Positions 1 to 11,700 of a DNA stretch of 64,000 bases are shown here, piece by piece. The stretch covers positions 124,001 through 188,000 of the forward strand of contig JANUWI010000004.1 in assembly GCA_025504975.1 (NCBI GenBank), read 5' to 3'. The position numbers and the translations under genes are program-made. Source of the stretch: Plenodomus lindquistii. Its lineage: Eukaryota; Ascomycota; Dothideomycetes; Pleosporales; Leptosphaeriaceae. The notes under the pieces are model-generated. The model was not told the DNA's origin and ran no database searches. It worked only from the letters and a program-made list of their open reading frames with translations. The number at the start of each line of letters is the position of its first letter. The first letter of the stretch is position 1.

Positions 1-3000
1 AACTTCGCAATAACCGCGGGATACATAGCCCTAATATCGACGGTAGAAGTAAGTAAGCGTACAGGTGATAGTGTACTACGTCGACGAGAAGTATAAGGTT
101 ATGGTCATTCTTGACTCTCTACGGTTTGTTCGTGTCTGGGAGTTTCGCGCGTGGTTGTTAGGATGGGAGATTTGCAAGCGGTGCAAGGGGTGCATCTTGC
201 CGTTGCTGACATCAATTATGCGGTTGTGCTAGTTAATATACGGAGAAAGCAAGATTCTTTTGCGTCCACGTCTTACTTTGACAACGTGACACGTGGGTCT
301 AAACAGTAGGAAGGAGACTACAAAAACAACGTGATAGTTTAGTACGCGATAATTTCTACTTACTCTTGGAGAATACACGAAATATCTAGGGACCTTTGGG
401 CTGGTTTTTTGGTGCGTTGTATTGACTACAGCGAACTACGCTTGTGACTTTGGTGACTTCATACGACGGGTACAAGCTCCTTCATACCAACAAAGATCGT
501 GAGTCACTATCATCGTGTTCCTGACCACACTTACCCTTTCCTCTTAGCCCATTGACGAGGCAATGTCTTCGATCTTCGAGTTTACAAGAATAGTTTCGAA
601 ACACACAAGTGGGTTCCACGTTTCGCTCCTTGTACACTTACAGTACAACTCCAGCTAATAAAACTCTGGTACGTAGTGAGCATGAACGCGGCTCGGTAGC
701 ATGACTGTGTTTTTCCCATGCTTTGTCCGAATCGACTGGCTACGCTCACGAGTAAGAGCTCCCAGTTTTCCAACAAAGCACCCCATCGATAAGTCACAAA
801 ACCTCATGCCATGATCTTCGCCTCTTGAAGTTGCCGACTAGAGATCGTCCGGCACTCGTCGTGAACGCTTGCCCTGTTCCGACCTCACCGGCCCCATTCG
901 AGAAGACAAGGCCGCGGCGCACTAGTGACTGTGTCCAAAAGCGACGATGGGTGGGTTGAAAAGGGGAAGAGTCCTTGTGGTTGAGGCACGGACGAGGTTG
1001 GAGTTGCTGTGCTTATTCCCTGGCTAGACCGTTGGATCTGCAAATTGGGGTTGGACCGAGTCAAGGCTGACATGTCTGCGAAAACTAAACTATAGAACGG
1101 TACACTATACATGCGCTTAGGCTTGTTTGGCCATCTTGGGTGAAGTAGTTTAGGATTCGCCGCGGTTACTGCGATAGAGAGGTTTCCCATCCCATATCAG
1201 GGGCAAGACGTCCATGACAAAGAAGGATTGGAACAAAGGTCGTTGAGTGTCTTGACGACAACGAATAGGCTTGATCCTAGAAGCTTATCGAACTTGTCAC
1301 GCGCCAGAAGTCAATATAGCAGCTAGCCGAAGTATGAAGAGTGGCGTCCGATGAAGGATGAGCACATGCGCTTTTCTTTGAAACACCGAGGCGCACGCTC
1401 ACGACGACTGAGGCGTTGGACCAAGGGAACTGGGTGCCAAGTGAAGACACAAACAAGTGATCAGAGAGATCGACAGCTAGCGCGTGAATAGCTGACATTC
1501 CAAATTCCGATGCTGATGCTGTTGGGTGATGGTTTGCACAGACAGGAGGTCAATGAAATCTGAATCCGACGGTGTGGCCTGTCCCGTTCTACCGCACAGC
1601 CTACAGGCATGCTACGGACTTTGAACATTTGCATGCACGGAGCGGCGACGCAAGATGAAACTGCCCATCGCTCTAGGAGCAAACCTTGCGCAGTGACAGA
1701 AATGAAGGAGTGCAGCGGACACTTTGTGGTGCCAAAGATGGGACGCGGGAAAGCAATATTGTTTAGCCCTGAGGCGAACGTCTGTGGCTCCTCTGGGCAA
1801 CGCCTCTAAAGACGAGGGCGAAGAGGCTGGCTTGCAGGCTGACGGAAGAAGGGAGCGTGGCTGTCGCCATTAGCCGGGACGCAGTGTTACCTCAACGTAA
1901 CGAACGGATGCGAAGCCGTTTGGCAGCGAGAGCAGTGGATACGGGATGATGGCAATGATGAGCGGAGAACGTCAAATGATGCCAATGTGCAGCGGGCCGT
2001 GGTGGGCTGGAGATTTGGTGAGGCTCCCGACGTGTGAGGTGCGTGTGAGGCTGTGTATTATACAGGGTATTGAGATGGTGTAGCTTGTGCAGGGGCCAAT
2101 CACAGTTGGGACGGAGCTTGGGAGTCCGGCCAGTCATCGACACTGATGTGTAAATTACAGGCTGCGTCTGGAAACTACCACATTGGCTTAGCGCGACTAT
2201 TGGAGCGGGGCCCCGTGCTTAACGAAATGAGAGGGTGGGCCTGGCGCAGAGCAGCTACGGGTGGGCGGGTGGGCAGCCGCACAACCCTTGATTGTGCTTG
2301 AGCATGAGGCCTCACGATGCATACTGCCAATTCCTCCAGAATGACCTTGGGGAGTTTGCTGAGGCCGACAAGACGCAGTGCGCACTGCACAAGCAGGTGT
2401 GGGCAGAGCACGGGAGAGTGCAGCTGTTCCTCCTCTCCATGACGGCGGCTGCTCTGCGCTCATTAGATTAGGGAGGTGTTATTGGACCCATGGCTAGTGC
2501 TGTTTGAAATTAATAGTGGCGGCAACATACAGCCAGCTGCCAGGCCCTCTCTGCCGGACGACCAGGTCGAGCACACCGGTGACAGATTGCGGTGCAGACG
2601 GCGGCGTTGAAGCCGTCACAGCCGTCGTCTGTCAACGTCGACTCCAAACACGTCGCTCACATGGCATAGCTTGCAAAGGTGGCCGCGCTGGCCACGGCTC
2701 TCCACACCAAGCGCGTTCCTATTTTTGCGTGCGCCAGGCCGGTTCAAGGACGGTCCGTTTGCTGCCAAGGTGTCCACTGTCGCGCTGCAGGGTGCTCATC
2801 TAGCGACTCGTACCCTGTGCGTCCCACCTTGCGGCCTTGCCTCTTTGGCCAGCGCCCCCCTGCTGCATCGTGTGGCCTGCACGCCCGACGCTGGCTGGGC
2901 AGTGGGCGGCGAGTTGCTGACACCGGACAGCTGTGCGGCGCGACTCTACTCTTAGTCAACTCTCCTCTTCACCATCGTCCACGCTTCCTGACGCCTGTAT

Positions 3001-3100
3001 CCACCTCCGCCGACAATCCTCACCGGGCGCCGTCATATAGCCTCCAGCGCGCATCTCTGCCCCCCCTTGGCCGCCCGTGGACCTCCTCCCCCGTCAACTC
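1..3100. other. Left-end region without a supportable gene
   Basis: I see no coding region here. Open frames on both strands are short and have no domain-like composition or splice-consistent partners. The first 2 kb is mixed-composition intergenic DNA. From about 2.7 kb the + strand becomes pyrimidine-rich, as in fungal promoters and leaders, and leads into the mucin gene downstream. No transposon ends or terminal repeats were found. An old, strongly mutated element in the first 500 bp cannot be excluded by eye. Confidence 0.5.
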
Positions 3101-3130
3101 ACGCCCACGCCCACGCCCACGCCCACGCCC
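3101..3130. repeat. (ACGCCC)5 hexanucleotide microsatellite
   Basis: Five tandem copies of ACGCCC are followed about 55 bp later by a CGTCTT-type tract (about 3186-3218). Both lie in the pyrimidine-rich region upstream of the mucin gene, probably in its promoter or leader. A 275-codon open frame across this area owes its openness to these tracts. Confidence 0.85.
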
Positions 3131-3711
3131 TTGGCCTCACGCTCCCTTTGCACGATTCCCCGAATCACGACCACTCGTTCCACGCCTCGTCTTCGTCTCC
3201 GTCTTCGTCTTCGTCCACGCTGTCCGCTGTCCTTCGACGCTTGCCTGCCAACGTCGCGCCGCTCCTTACGTCTGCACTGCAACGCGACTCTCGCGCAATA
3301 GTCTTTGCCATCCATCCCGACCCTGCCACGACGCGCAAGCTCGCCAGTCGCCGAGAGACAAAGACCGCACCCCCGCCACGCACTGTGTGACAGTCATCGT
3401 CCTGCCCACCGCCCTTTGTCTTCCTACTCGACCAAGCACCCAGCACCCAGCTTTGGGCCTTCAATACTACCCCTACATCTTTGTTGTCTGGTCACTAGTT
3501 TGCTAGTTGCTCGGCGATCTCAGGCTCTGGTTGAAGCTGTCCGTATCGCAACGTGGGCCTAGACCACGCGACAACACTGCTCCAAACCCTCGGATCTAGT
3601 TGCTGTAGAATATGACGGCATAGGTCTGCTCTCCCTCGATAATCACTGCGACGACACCGCGACCACGTAGCCTGCGTCTCAGTCCCCATTCCTAGCTGCA
3701 CTGACAGTCTA

Positions 3712-3767
3712 GTGAGTCTTGCATGCCATGCATGTCTCAGTCATTGCACATAGCTAACGCGCAACAG
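3712..3767 (+). other. Candidate 5'-UTR intron of the mucin gene
   Basis: A 56-bp segment has a GTGAGT donor, a GCTAAC branch point and a CAACAG acceptor, the spacing typical of introns elsewhere in this window. It lies about 185 bp before the mucin start codon, with no long frame around it, so it would be a leader intron. Transcript data would be needed to prove it. Confidence 0.5.
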
Positions 3768-3951
3768 GTCCATTCTTTACCCATTTTGACTATTGTCAAG
3801 TACACTCGTTTGATCCAGTTCTGACAGTACGTCTCTTCACAAGCACTGCAAACGTACCGTCATGTCTGACCAGCATAGGCCTCGCACTTCGAGCGCTTCA
3901 CACACCTTTGTGATACTTAATCTACCATAACACCAGCAACTATACCCAAAC

Positions 3952-6900
3952 ATGCCACACCCTACCACAGTATGGGCTGCCGCCCTCCTCTTGACCAGCT
4001 TCTCGGGCTCAGGTCCGATGCTCACCACAGCCGAGGCCATGCCAGCACCAGGGCCCCAGCAGACACAGATGCGACCGCGATACTACTTTCCGCGACACGT
4101 CAAGCGTCAGATCGTCACCAACACTACTTCGCCAGCATCTGCGACACCTTCCTCGTCACTAGATTCCTCTAGCAGCTCTCAAGAGCACGTGGAGACCCGA
4201 CAATTCGACCTTACGTCTTTCATGGAATCGCTCTTCAGCAGCCGTCCTGACTCTTCCGCGTCTCCATCGAACGCCAATGTGCAGAAGAGCGACTTCGATC
4301 CGACGAGCAGCCCGACCTCAAGCATCATTGTCAGCTCCACTGCTGTTCCCAATTCTGGAAATCGTCTTGACAGCACAGGAGACAGAAGCCCATCATCGGT
4401 CCCAATTTCCTCGTCAGGTTCCTTGTCGTCCATCATCGAGTCATCATTGTCGCCAGTGACGCCGCCAAGCCCCAGCGCTGAGCCATCTTCGCTCACTCCC
4501 GCTGTACCCGTTGAGTCGGAGCCTGTTGAAGACGAGGAACCGCCTCTCCGTGCACCCGTCGGGTCATCGACCGGTCTACCATCCATCATTGTGCAACCTA
4601 CTCCGTCACCAGAGCCAGTTGAAGTCCCGTCGCCATCTTCGCAGCCATTGGTCGCGTCTCCTAGCGCCAGCAGACAGCCACTTCTTGGACCAAGTGTTGG
4701 ACTCCCCGATATCATCGTTCCAGCATCTTCGTCATTTACCTCCAGCGTTGCAGCCTCTTCTGATGTGGTCTCGGAGGCCCCCTCAGCGACCCCTTCTGCT
4801 GATCTGCTACCCGTCAACGGCGAGCTGTCTTCTGCACCCGACCCAGTCATTGCGCCAACCGGCGTCCGACCATCATCTGTGATCCTGCCCACCTCTTCTA
4901 TGGTCTCAGCAGCCCCCTCGGAGACACCTTCTCCGGATTTACCTGTTGGTGGTGTGCTCTCGTCTGTACTTGACCCAATCATTGCACCAACCGGCGTTCG
5001 ACCATCGTCTGTGATCCTGCCTACCTCTTCTGATGCGGTCTCGGAGACCCCCTCTGCGGAACTACCTGTCGATGGCGTGCTCTCGTCTGTACTTGACCCA
5101 ATCATTGCACCAACCGGCGTTCGACCATCGTCTGTGATTCTACCTACCTCTGCCGTACCAGATGTACCCGTTTCATCAGCCTCGCCTGATGGTTCTGGAC
5201 AACGCGTAGCCTCCACAGGCCAGATTCCAAGTGAAATCGTCACCCCCACACCTGCGTCTTCTGCGTCTGCCGCACCCTCCTCCGATGGCTCTGAACAACG
5301 CGTGGGTTCCACAGGCCCAATCCCAAGTGAGATTGTCACTCCCACACCTGTTCCGTCTGCGTCTGCTGCACCATCCTCGCCGGATGCCTCCAGCTTCCTC
5401 GGCCCATTCATTGTCCCTGGCACTGGAACCGGTGGCCTATCTCAGCCAATCGTGCAGCCCACCTCATCCTCAGGTCTGCTGGGTAACCTCCTTCCGTCGC
5501 TTTTGGCGTCATTAGAGCCTACTCCAACGCCATCCTCAGAGGTTGGAAGTACCGGACTCTTTCCAGCGAGCCCTGTGCTTCCCACGGGTAGCGGAGCGTC
5601 GTCTGCTGAACCCCAGTCACCTGTCTCTCTGCAGCCATTGCCAACTACTGGCACGGGCATCATGATTGGCATCACGACAGCCTTCGGTACTGGCAACTCA
5701 CCAGCCCCTACGCCCACGGCCCCGCTGTTCAGCTCTGGTGCGATCCCTACTTCTGAGAGCGCATCTGCAAGCTCTGGTCTACTAGATCTGCCGTCAATTC
5801 TATCGTCGGTTCTCTCGGAGGTGCCAGGAGTTGTCGGACCTTCCAGCCTGGGCCCGACTGCACCTGCCCCGACCGAGTCCTTGGGGGGAGTACTCCCTCC
5901 CGCTCTGTCCTCGCTCCTCTCATCAGCGATTTCTGATGTGCCTGCGTCTGCATTGCCAACCGCTCTATCTAGCATCCTCTCAGGTGTAGAGTCACTCCTG
6001 CCTACTGCCTCGGCTCCAGGAATCGTTGGACCTTCCAGCCTGGGCCCGACTACACCTACCCCAACAGAGTCTCTGGTGGGTGTACTCCCTCCATCTCTGT
6101 CTTCGCTCCTCTCATCAGCAATTTCTGATGTGCCTGCTTCTGCGCTACCGACCGCTCTGTCAAGCATCCTTTCAGGTGTAGAATCACTCCTACCTACTGC
6201 CTCGGTGCCAGTTGTTGTGCCCAGTGCTCTTTCGTCAAGCTTGGCTCCCTCTGGCGTTCTTCCCTCATCTGGAGCCGTGCCTTCCGGAACTTCACCTTCA
6301 TCTATGGTGTTGCCATCCGAAACTTTACCTTCATCTGTCGTGTTGCCATCAGGTACCTTGCCGTCATCTGTCCTTCCTTCAGGGATCTTGCCATCGTCTG
6401 GTATTCTCCCTTCCTCTGGAACAGTGCCATCGGCATCGGTTTCTCAGTCAGCAGTCGTACCATCCTCTGTTGCGATTCCCACGCCCTCCGAGACAGCCTC
6501 CGAGGCAGCTAGCATTACTTCGTCGCTTCCAAGCGCCACTATCAGCGTTACACCAAGCGCTGGCATCTCGCCATCAGGCTCCACGGCTCCATCAGGCTCT
6601 CTCGGCTCTTCTGCGATTCCTATTGCGACATCTTCAGCGATCCAATCCCTCAGCATTCCAGTATCCGAGGGTCCGTCTTCAACCCCTTCGTCTGAACCTA
6701 CCAGCAGCGCAATCGTCACCCCATCCACGTCTGATAATGCTAGCATCAGTGAGGCGCCCACGCCTTCTGCAGTGCCCATTTCTTCCTTTGTGAGCACTGA
6801 AAGCGACGCCACATTGATTCCCATTCCTGTCATTCCATCATCGACTGTCAAGCCTTCTCCAGTCGTGTCCCTTTCTGCCACAGCAACCGATAGCGCCACG

Positions 6901-7824
6901 TCCCTTGTCGTTGGAACCAGCATTGTGCAGGAACCCTCTTCCATCCCGCCCACGCCGACCGCGAGTCCCACATCAAGCGGCATTCCATCAAGCCTACCAA
7001 GAATGATTGCTCCCCCGGGAGGCGTTCCCCCTCAAGTCTCCCAAGACGCCTTCATGGGCCAAGTTTGCTTCAAATGGCCCCTAAACTACCCCTTTGTCTC
7101 TGCCAACGACGGTGGCCAGCAAATTTTCCACTACCTGCCCAAGGCTATTGCAGATGGTCTCAACATTTCGCAAAGTGAGGTCCAAAACTTTGGACTCAAG
7201 CCACTGGATACTACGCAGTACCAAGGCTTCATTACCACACTAGCCTTGTTCACCATCCCTAGCGATCTGCAGAACAAGCTCGCAGCTCAGCTTCGTAATC
7301 CTGCCGAAACCTTCTGGCGCAACAAGGATTCAACGGTCAATGACTTGACCAGCTTGATCAACACCGCTTGTCCTCTTCCTGCTGGCAGAGTTCCAGGCGA
7401 AGTCGCCTCGCCTGGCAATGTCGAGAGCAACCCTGGTTCTACCTCTAATGGAGGTGGAGGCGATGGTGGTGCCATGGGAGGTGACATTGGTGCCAGTCGC
7501 AAGGTCAATTCGACGAGTGCCATTGTCGCCAGCAGCGCTATCGTAGGAGCAATCGCTTATGGTGCCGCTATGTTCTTCGTTGCCCGTCGATACAGGAACA
7601 AGCGCATCGCTCACCAGCGCTCCAGCTCCGTTCCGAGCACAAGCCGTATGACGTCCGGCTCCATTCCAGGCGGTGCTGCTGCCTGGATGCATGGTGCTCG
7701 GAATGGTCGGATGACGCCTGGCAGTCGAGGCAGTCAAGGAAGCAGCGCCAGCCAAGGACGTTCTATACGGACACAGCAGATCTCTGCCCCAGTGATGGCT
7801 GAGAACTCTCTTGGCTGGAACTGA
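3952..7824 (+). CDS. MSB2-like transmembrane signalling mucin (1290 aa, single exon)
   Basis: The architecture is that of the Msb2 family, osmo- and surface-sensing mucins upstream of Cdc42 and MAP-kinase cascades (established knowledge). Residues 1-30 contain a hydrophobic signal peptide. Residues about 60-1020 are extremely Ser/Pro/Thr-rich and should be heavily O-glycosylated. A compact non-repetitive domain at about 1028-1145 contains the stretch CFKWPLNYPFV and ends TACPLP; it resembles the conserved extracellular domain next to the membrane in Msb2/Hkr1 proteins. One membrane helix follows at about 1188-1211, stopped by RRYRNKR, then a basic, Ser-rich cytoplasmic tail of about 80 residues. 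The mucin part holds tandem repeats, annotated separately. The leader is long and probably spliced. The family name is inferred from architecture and the membrane-proximal domain; another cell-wall mucin is possible. Confidence 0.8.
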   Translation: MPHPTTVWAAALLLTSFSGSGPMLTTAEAMPAPGPQQTQMRPRYYFPRHVKRQIVTNTTSPASATPSSSLDSSSSSQEHVETRQFDLTSFMESLFSSRPDSSASPSNANVQKSDFDPTSSPTSSIIVSSTAVPNSGNRLDSTGDRSPSSVPISSSGSLSSIIESSLSPVTPPSPSAEPSSLTPAVPVESEPVEDEEPPLRAPVGSSTGLPSIIVQPTPSPEPVEVPSPSSQPLVASPSASRQPLLGPSVGLPDIIVPASSSFTSSVAASSDVVSEAPSATPSADLLPVNGELSSAPDPVIAPTGVRPSSVILPTSSMVSAAPSETPSPDLPVGGVLSSVLDPIIAPTGVRPSSVILPTSSDAVSETPSAELPVDGVLSSVLDPIIAPTGVRPSSVILPTSAVPDVPVSSASPDGSGQRVASTGQIPSEIVTPTPASSASAAPSSDGSEQRVGSTGPIPSEIVTPTPVPSASAAPSSPDASSFLGPFIVPGTGTGGLSQPIVQPTSSSGLLGNLLPSLLASLEPTPTPSSEVGSTGLFPASPVLPTGSGASSAEPQSPVSLQPLPTTGTGIMIGITTAFGTGNSPAPTPTAPLFSSGAIPTSESASASSGLLDLPSILSSVLSEVPGVVGPSSLGPTAPAPTESLGGVLPPALSSLLSSAISDVPASALPTALSSILSGVESLLPTASAPGIVGPSSLGPTTPTPTESLVGVLPPSLSSLLSSAISDVPASALPTALSSILSGVESLLPTASVPVVVPSALSSSLAPSGVLPSSGAVPSGTSPSSMVLPSETLPSSVVLPSGTLPSSVLPSGILPSSGILPSSGTVPSASVSQSAVVPSSVAIPTPSETASEAASITSSLPSATISVTPSAGISPSGSTAPSGSLGSSAIPIATSSAIQSLSIPVSEGPSSTPSSEPTSSAIVTPSTSDNASISEAPTPSAVPISSFVSTESDATLIPIPVIPSSTVKPSPVVSLSATATDSATSLVVGTSIVQEPSSIPPTPTASPTSSGIPSSLPRMIAPPGGVPPQVSQDAFMGQVCFKWPLNYPFVSANDGGQQIFHYLPKAIADGLNISQSEVQNFGLKPLDTTQYQGFITTLALFTIPSDLQNKLAAQLRNPAETFWRNKDSTVNDLTSLINTACPLPAGRVPGEVASPGNVESNPGSTSNGGGGDGGAMGGDIGASRKVNSTSAIVASSAIVGAIAYGAAMFFVARRYRNKRIAHQRSSSVPSTSRMTSGSIPGGAAAWMHGARNGRMTPGSRGSQGSSASQGRSIRTQQISAPVMAENSLGWN
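4771..5153 (+). repeat. Triplicated coding repeat in the mucin domain
   Basis: Three consecutive copies of a 40-44 codon unit each end in (I/V)IAPTGVRPSSVILPTS. The units begin with a variable Ser/Pro/Glu spacer. Copies two and three are nearly identical over the last 60 bp, so this array is recent enough to change length by slippage or unequal exchange. A related pair (QRV.STG.IPSEIVTPTP) follows at about 5188-5350. Confidence 0.85.
5830..6205 (+). repeat. Tandem 192-bp coding duplication in the mucin domain
   Basis: Two adjacent copies of about 61 codons start at VVGPSSLGPT / IVGPSSLGPT and end at GVESLLPTAS. They differ mainly by synonymous changes and a few substitutions. The duplicated unit contains Leu/Ser-rich helix-like sequence (SSLLSSAISDVPASALPTAL), unlike the plain Ser/Pro spacers around it. 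A third, more diverged run of PSG-LPSSV units follows to about 6430. Confidence 0.88.
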
Positions 7825-8766
7825 GTGGGATGTGGAACATATGTCACCATTACATTGTGTATGGTTGTACGACTTGGAGATGAGGAGTGATTCTGCATCG
7901 ACTGCATTTCTCGATGCCTAGTGGCCTAATTGCAACTTCCCGCCTGGCTTCGCGGCGTCCCGCCCCGCGAGGCCCTCCCTGGACCACCCTCTCGGCTCTT
8001 CCTATGTTTGCCTCTGCATATGCATCCAGCGTCAGCAAGCTCATTAAATTTGTCGATTCTACCCTTCGGACACTCTCGTTAAGACGACCATCTCTCTCGT
8101 ACTATACTTTAACATATTTGCACTTTCATTGTATTTCGCTTCTTAGATACCAGTCCGCGCTTGAGGAACAAGCTGGACCGTTTTATTTCTTGTCCATGTG
8201 TCGATGCGCTGCGTGGCTTGGTAGCCATGAGTGGCGGGCTCGGAGCATAGTCCACGGTATTTATTATGTATTGGTTGTGCAGCAGCACAGACTGGATGTT
8301 GTGGGGGGGGGAGGGGAGCTTGTGGGGAGGCTGACTGTTCCGAGTATATAGTTGTAGTGGCGGAATTGAGAAAAGTTTACTCTATTGAATGTGCATTGAC
8401 AAGTGCGGGATCGCGTCATGTGAGAGAGTCAATGGTGGGGGACATGTCCTGACTGAAGGGCGGTGTTGCGCATTCGTCTGCAATCGACGGTGGGTTGCAA
8501 GTTTCCACGTTGGGCAAGAGCCGTGTTGAACCCTGGTGTCGGTCTTGGCGCCTTGAACATCGAACACCTTGCGGCGTGGGACGTCTACAGTGGACAAGTT
8601 GCAACGCGCCCAATTGCACACGTCCTCGTTCGAAAGCCCCTTCGCAGCATCCGTGGCCAGGCCGACCCTCGAGTCCTTCCTACGGTTGCCCGCGCTCCTG
8701 TGGACTGGCTAATCGAGCCACGTCTCTCTCTCCACCCCTCCGCAACGCACAGCCGCAGCTGCAAGC
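7825..8766. other. Intergenic region between MSB2-like gene and SEC27
   Basis: About 940 bp hold the 3' flank of the mucin gene and the promoter of SEC27. I find no ORF with convincing composition and no splice-consistent exons. A short G-run (about 8302-8315) is the only notable tract. The pyrimidine-rich stretch just before 8767 suits a promoter or leader. Confidence 0.6.
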
Positions 8767-11700
8767 ATGCGTCTCGACGTCAAGGTACGCGAGCATGCGC
8801 CATCATGTGCTATACCGGGGCGCAGGAGAAGCTATACTGACTGGCTGGAATTATAGAGGCAGCTTTTTGCACGATCGGAGCGTGTCAAGGGTCCGTATTT
8901 CCTCGCAGTACGCAGGCACCCTGGGTCCATACTAACATTGCATAGGCATTGGTAGGCAAACTGACCTCGTGCTACAACTGCGCCGCTAAAACAACTCGAA
9001 GACTTCCACCCGACCGAGCCATGGATCCTCACGACCTTGTACAGCGGTATGCCCAGCTTGAACACCTGGCCCAGTGCGCAAAGCTGACGGACACAGGACA
9101 CGTCCACATATGGTCCTACATAACGCAATCGATTGTTAAGACGTTCGAGCTTACCGATGTGCCTGTCCGCGCTGGACGCTTCGTTGCGCGGAAGAATTGG
9201 ATTGTTGCAGGTTGGACCGTCCGGCACCCATTGTTGCGTGTCAAGGCTAATGCGGACACACCCTAGGCTCGGATGACTTCCAGCTGCGCGTCTACAACTA
9301 CAACACCTCAGAGAAGGTCACATCTTTCGAGGCGCATCCAGACTATATCCGCGCCATCGCCGTACACCCTACACAACCCTTCGTCCTCACCGCCAGTGTA
9401 CGTAGCGGGATCTACGGTGCAACAAACGCTGGCTAATGTGGCTCCAGGATGACATGACAATAAAGCTGTGGGATTGGGACAAGTCATGGAAATGTACCTT
9501 CTTCGATACCCGCCTGCAGGATGACGAGCGCTGACCCATTTCAGGCGTTCAAGAATTCGCCGGCCACCAACACTATGTAATGGGCATTGCCATCAACCCC
9601 AAGGATCCCAACACATTCGCCTCTGCTTGTCTTGACAGGACTGTCAAGATCTGGTCGCTCGGAAGCTCGACGCCCAACTTTACCCTCGAGGCGCACGAGA
9701 CCAAAGGCGTTAACTTCATCGACTATTACCCACAATCCGACAAGCCATATCTTCTGACGACGTCGGATGACAGGACGGTCAAGGTATGGGATTACACCAC
9801 GAAGGCGCTGATTGCCACACTCGAAGGCCACACATCCAACGTTAGTTTTGCAGTCTACCACCCGGAGCTGCCCGTTATCATTTCCGGATCCGAAGACGGC
9901 ACTATCAAGATTTGGCATTCCTCTACCTACCGGCTAGAGCAATCACTGAATTATGGCCTGGAGCGCGCGTGGTGTGTAGCCTACCAGAAAGGCAAGAATG
10001 GCGTTGCGCTTGGTTTCGACGACGGTGCGGTAGTTATCACCATGGGCCGTGAAGAGCCCGCGGTCAGCATGGACGGTAGTGGCAAGCTACTTTGGGCTAA
10101 AAACAACGACATCCTCACCTCAGTCATCAAAGGCAGCGACCAGCTGAAAGACGCCGAGCGCCTGACACTTCCCAGCAAGGATCTTGGCTCTACAGAGCTG
10201 TACCCACAATCACTACTACACTCGCCAAATGGACGTTTTGTCGCAGTATGTGGTGATGGGGAATATATCATCTATACCGCTCTTGCCCTCCGAAATCAAG
10301 CTTTTGGAACTGCATTGGACTTTTGCTGGGCCTCGAAAGAGCACGACAAAGACTATGCTATCCGAGAGTCGTCAACTAGTGTGAAGATCTTCCGCAACTT
10401 CAAGGAACGGAGTGTACTGAATGTCGGCTTCTCTGCCGATGGTCTGAGTGGTGGCGTTCTCCTTGGTGTCAAGGGTCAGGGTGGTATTGGTCTATTCGAT
10501 TGGGACTCTGGTGCCCTTGTCCGAAGGATAGAGGTTGATCCCAAAAGCGTATACTGGTCGGAAAGCGGCGAACTCGTCACTCTGGCTACCGAGGACACAT
10601 TCTATGTACTGCGTTACTCAAGGGAGAATTACCTCGAGGCACTCCAAAATGGAGAGATCGACGAGGATGGCGCTGAGTCTGCCTTTGAAGTCGTCTGCGA
10701 CATCAACGAGAGGCAAGTCACTATTGATTTGGCCACTATCTGTGCAAAACTAACAACGAGAGCAGTGTACGCACGGGTACCTGGGTGGGAGATTGTTTCA
10801 TCTACACCAACAGCACAAACCGCCTGAACTACCTCGTTGGCGACCAAACATACACCATCTCGCATTTTGATTCGCCACACTACGTTCTTGGGTACCTTCC
10901 TCGCGACTCAAGGATCTATGTCGCAGACAAGGACGTCAATGTGGTCTCTTTCGCCCTCTCCCTGGCCGTTGTCGAGTACCAGACTCTAATTCTTCGTGGC
11001 GACCTCGAAGCTGCCGAAGAGACACTTCCCTCTGTCCCTAAGGACCAAAACAACAAGATTGCTCGTTTCCTCGAGGGCCAAGGGTACAAGGAGATGGCGC
11101 TCAAAGTGGCTACTGACCCAGAGCACCGCTTTGATCTCGCCTTGGCACTTGGGGAACTGCAGCAGGCCGTCGAGATTGCAAGAGAGCAAGACACGGAGCA
11201 CAAGTGGAAGACTGTGGGAGACGCCGCACTTACAAACTGGGACGTCAAGCTCGCACAGGAATGCTTTGTCAAGGCCAAGGACTTGGGTTCTCTCCTTCTC
11301 GTCTACAGCGCCACGTCCGATGCCTCTGGCCTCCGGGAACTTGCTTCCCTTGCTGAAGACGCAACGGCCAATAATGTGGCTTTCTCTGCGCTCTGGCAAG
11401 TAGGCGATGTACAAGCATGCATTGATTTACTCGTCAAGACGAACCGCCTCTCCGAAGCCGTCCTCTTCTCGCAAACGTACAAACCTAGCGCAACGGCTGG
11501 GCTTGTCAAGCAATGGAAGACGGCGCTGGAAAAGGAAAACAAGAGTAAAGTTGCGAGGCTGTTGGGATGCCCACCGCATGATGGCGAGGGCGACGCCGAA
11601 ATGTTCCCGGAGTGGGAGGAGTATTTGAGGTTGGAGAATGAGGGGGGTACTGTGGAGGATTTGCTTGTGCAGGATGAGGGGGAGGCGGAGGATGCGGAGG

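Noticed and set aside
2679..3506. 275-codon ORF upstream of the mucin
   Set aside because: Its composition is set by pyrimidine-rich DNA and hexamer repeats, it has no domain, and it ends in the probable leader region of the mucin gene.
4179..6167. Long antisense ORFs (414 and 241 codons) opposite the mucin gene
   Set aside because: They are the complement of a repetitive Ser/Pro exon, where codon bias removes antisense stops. They mirror the repeats and show no independent domain or start context.
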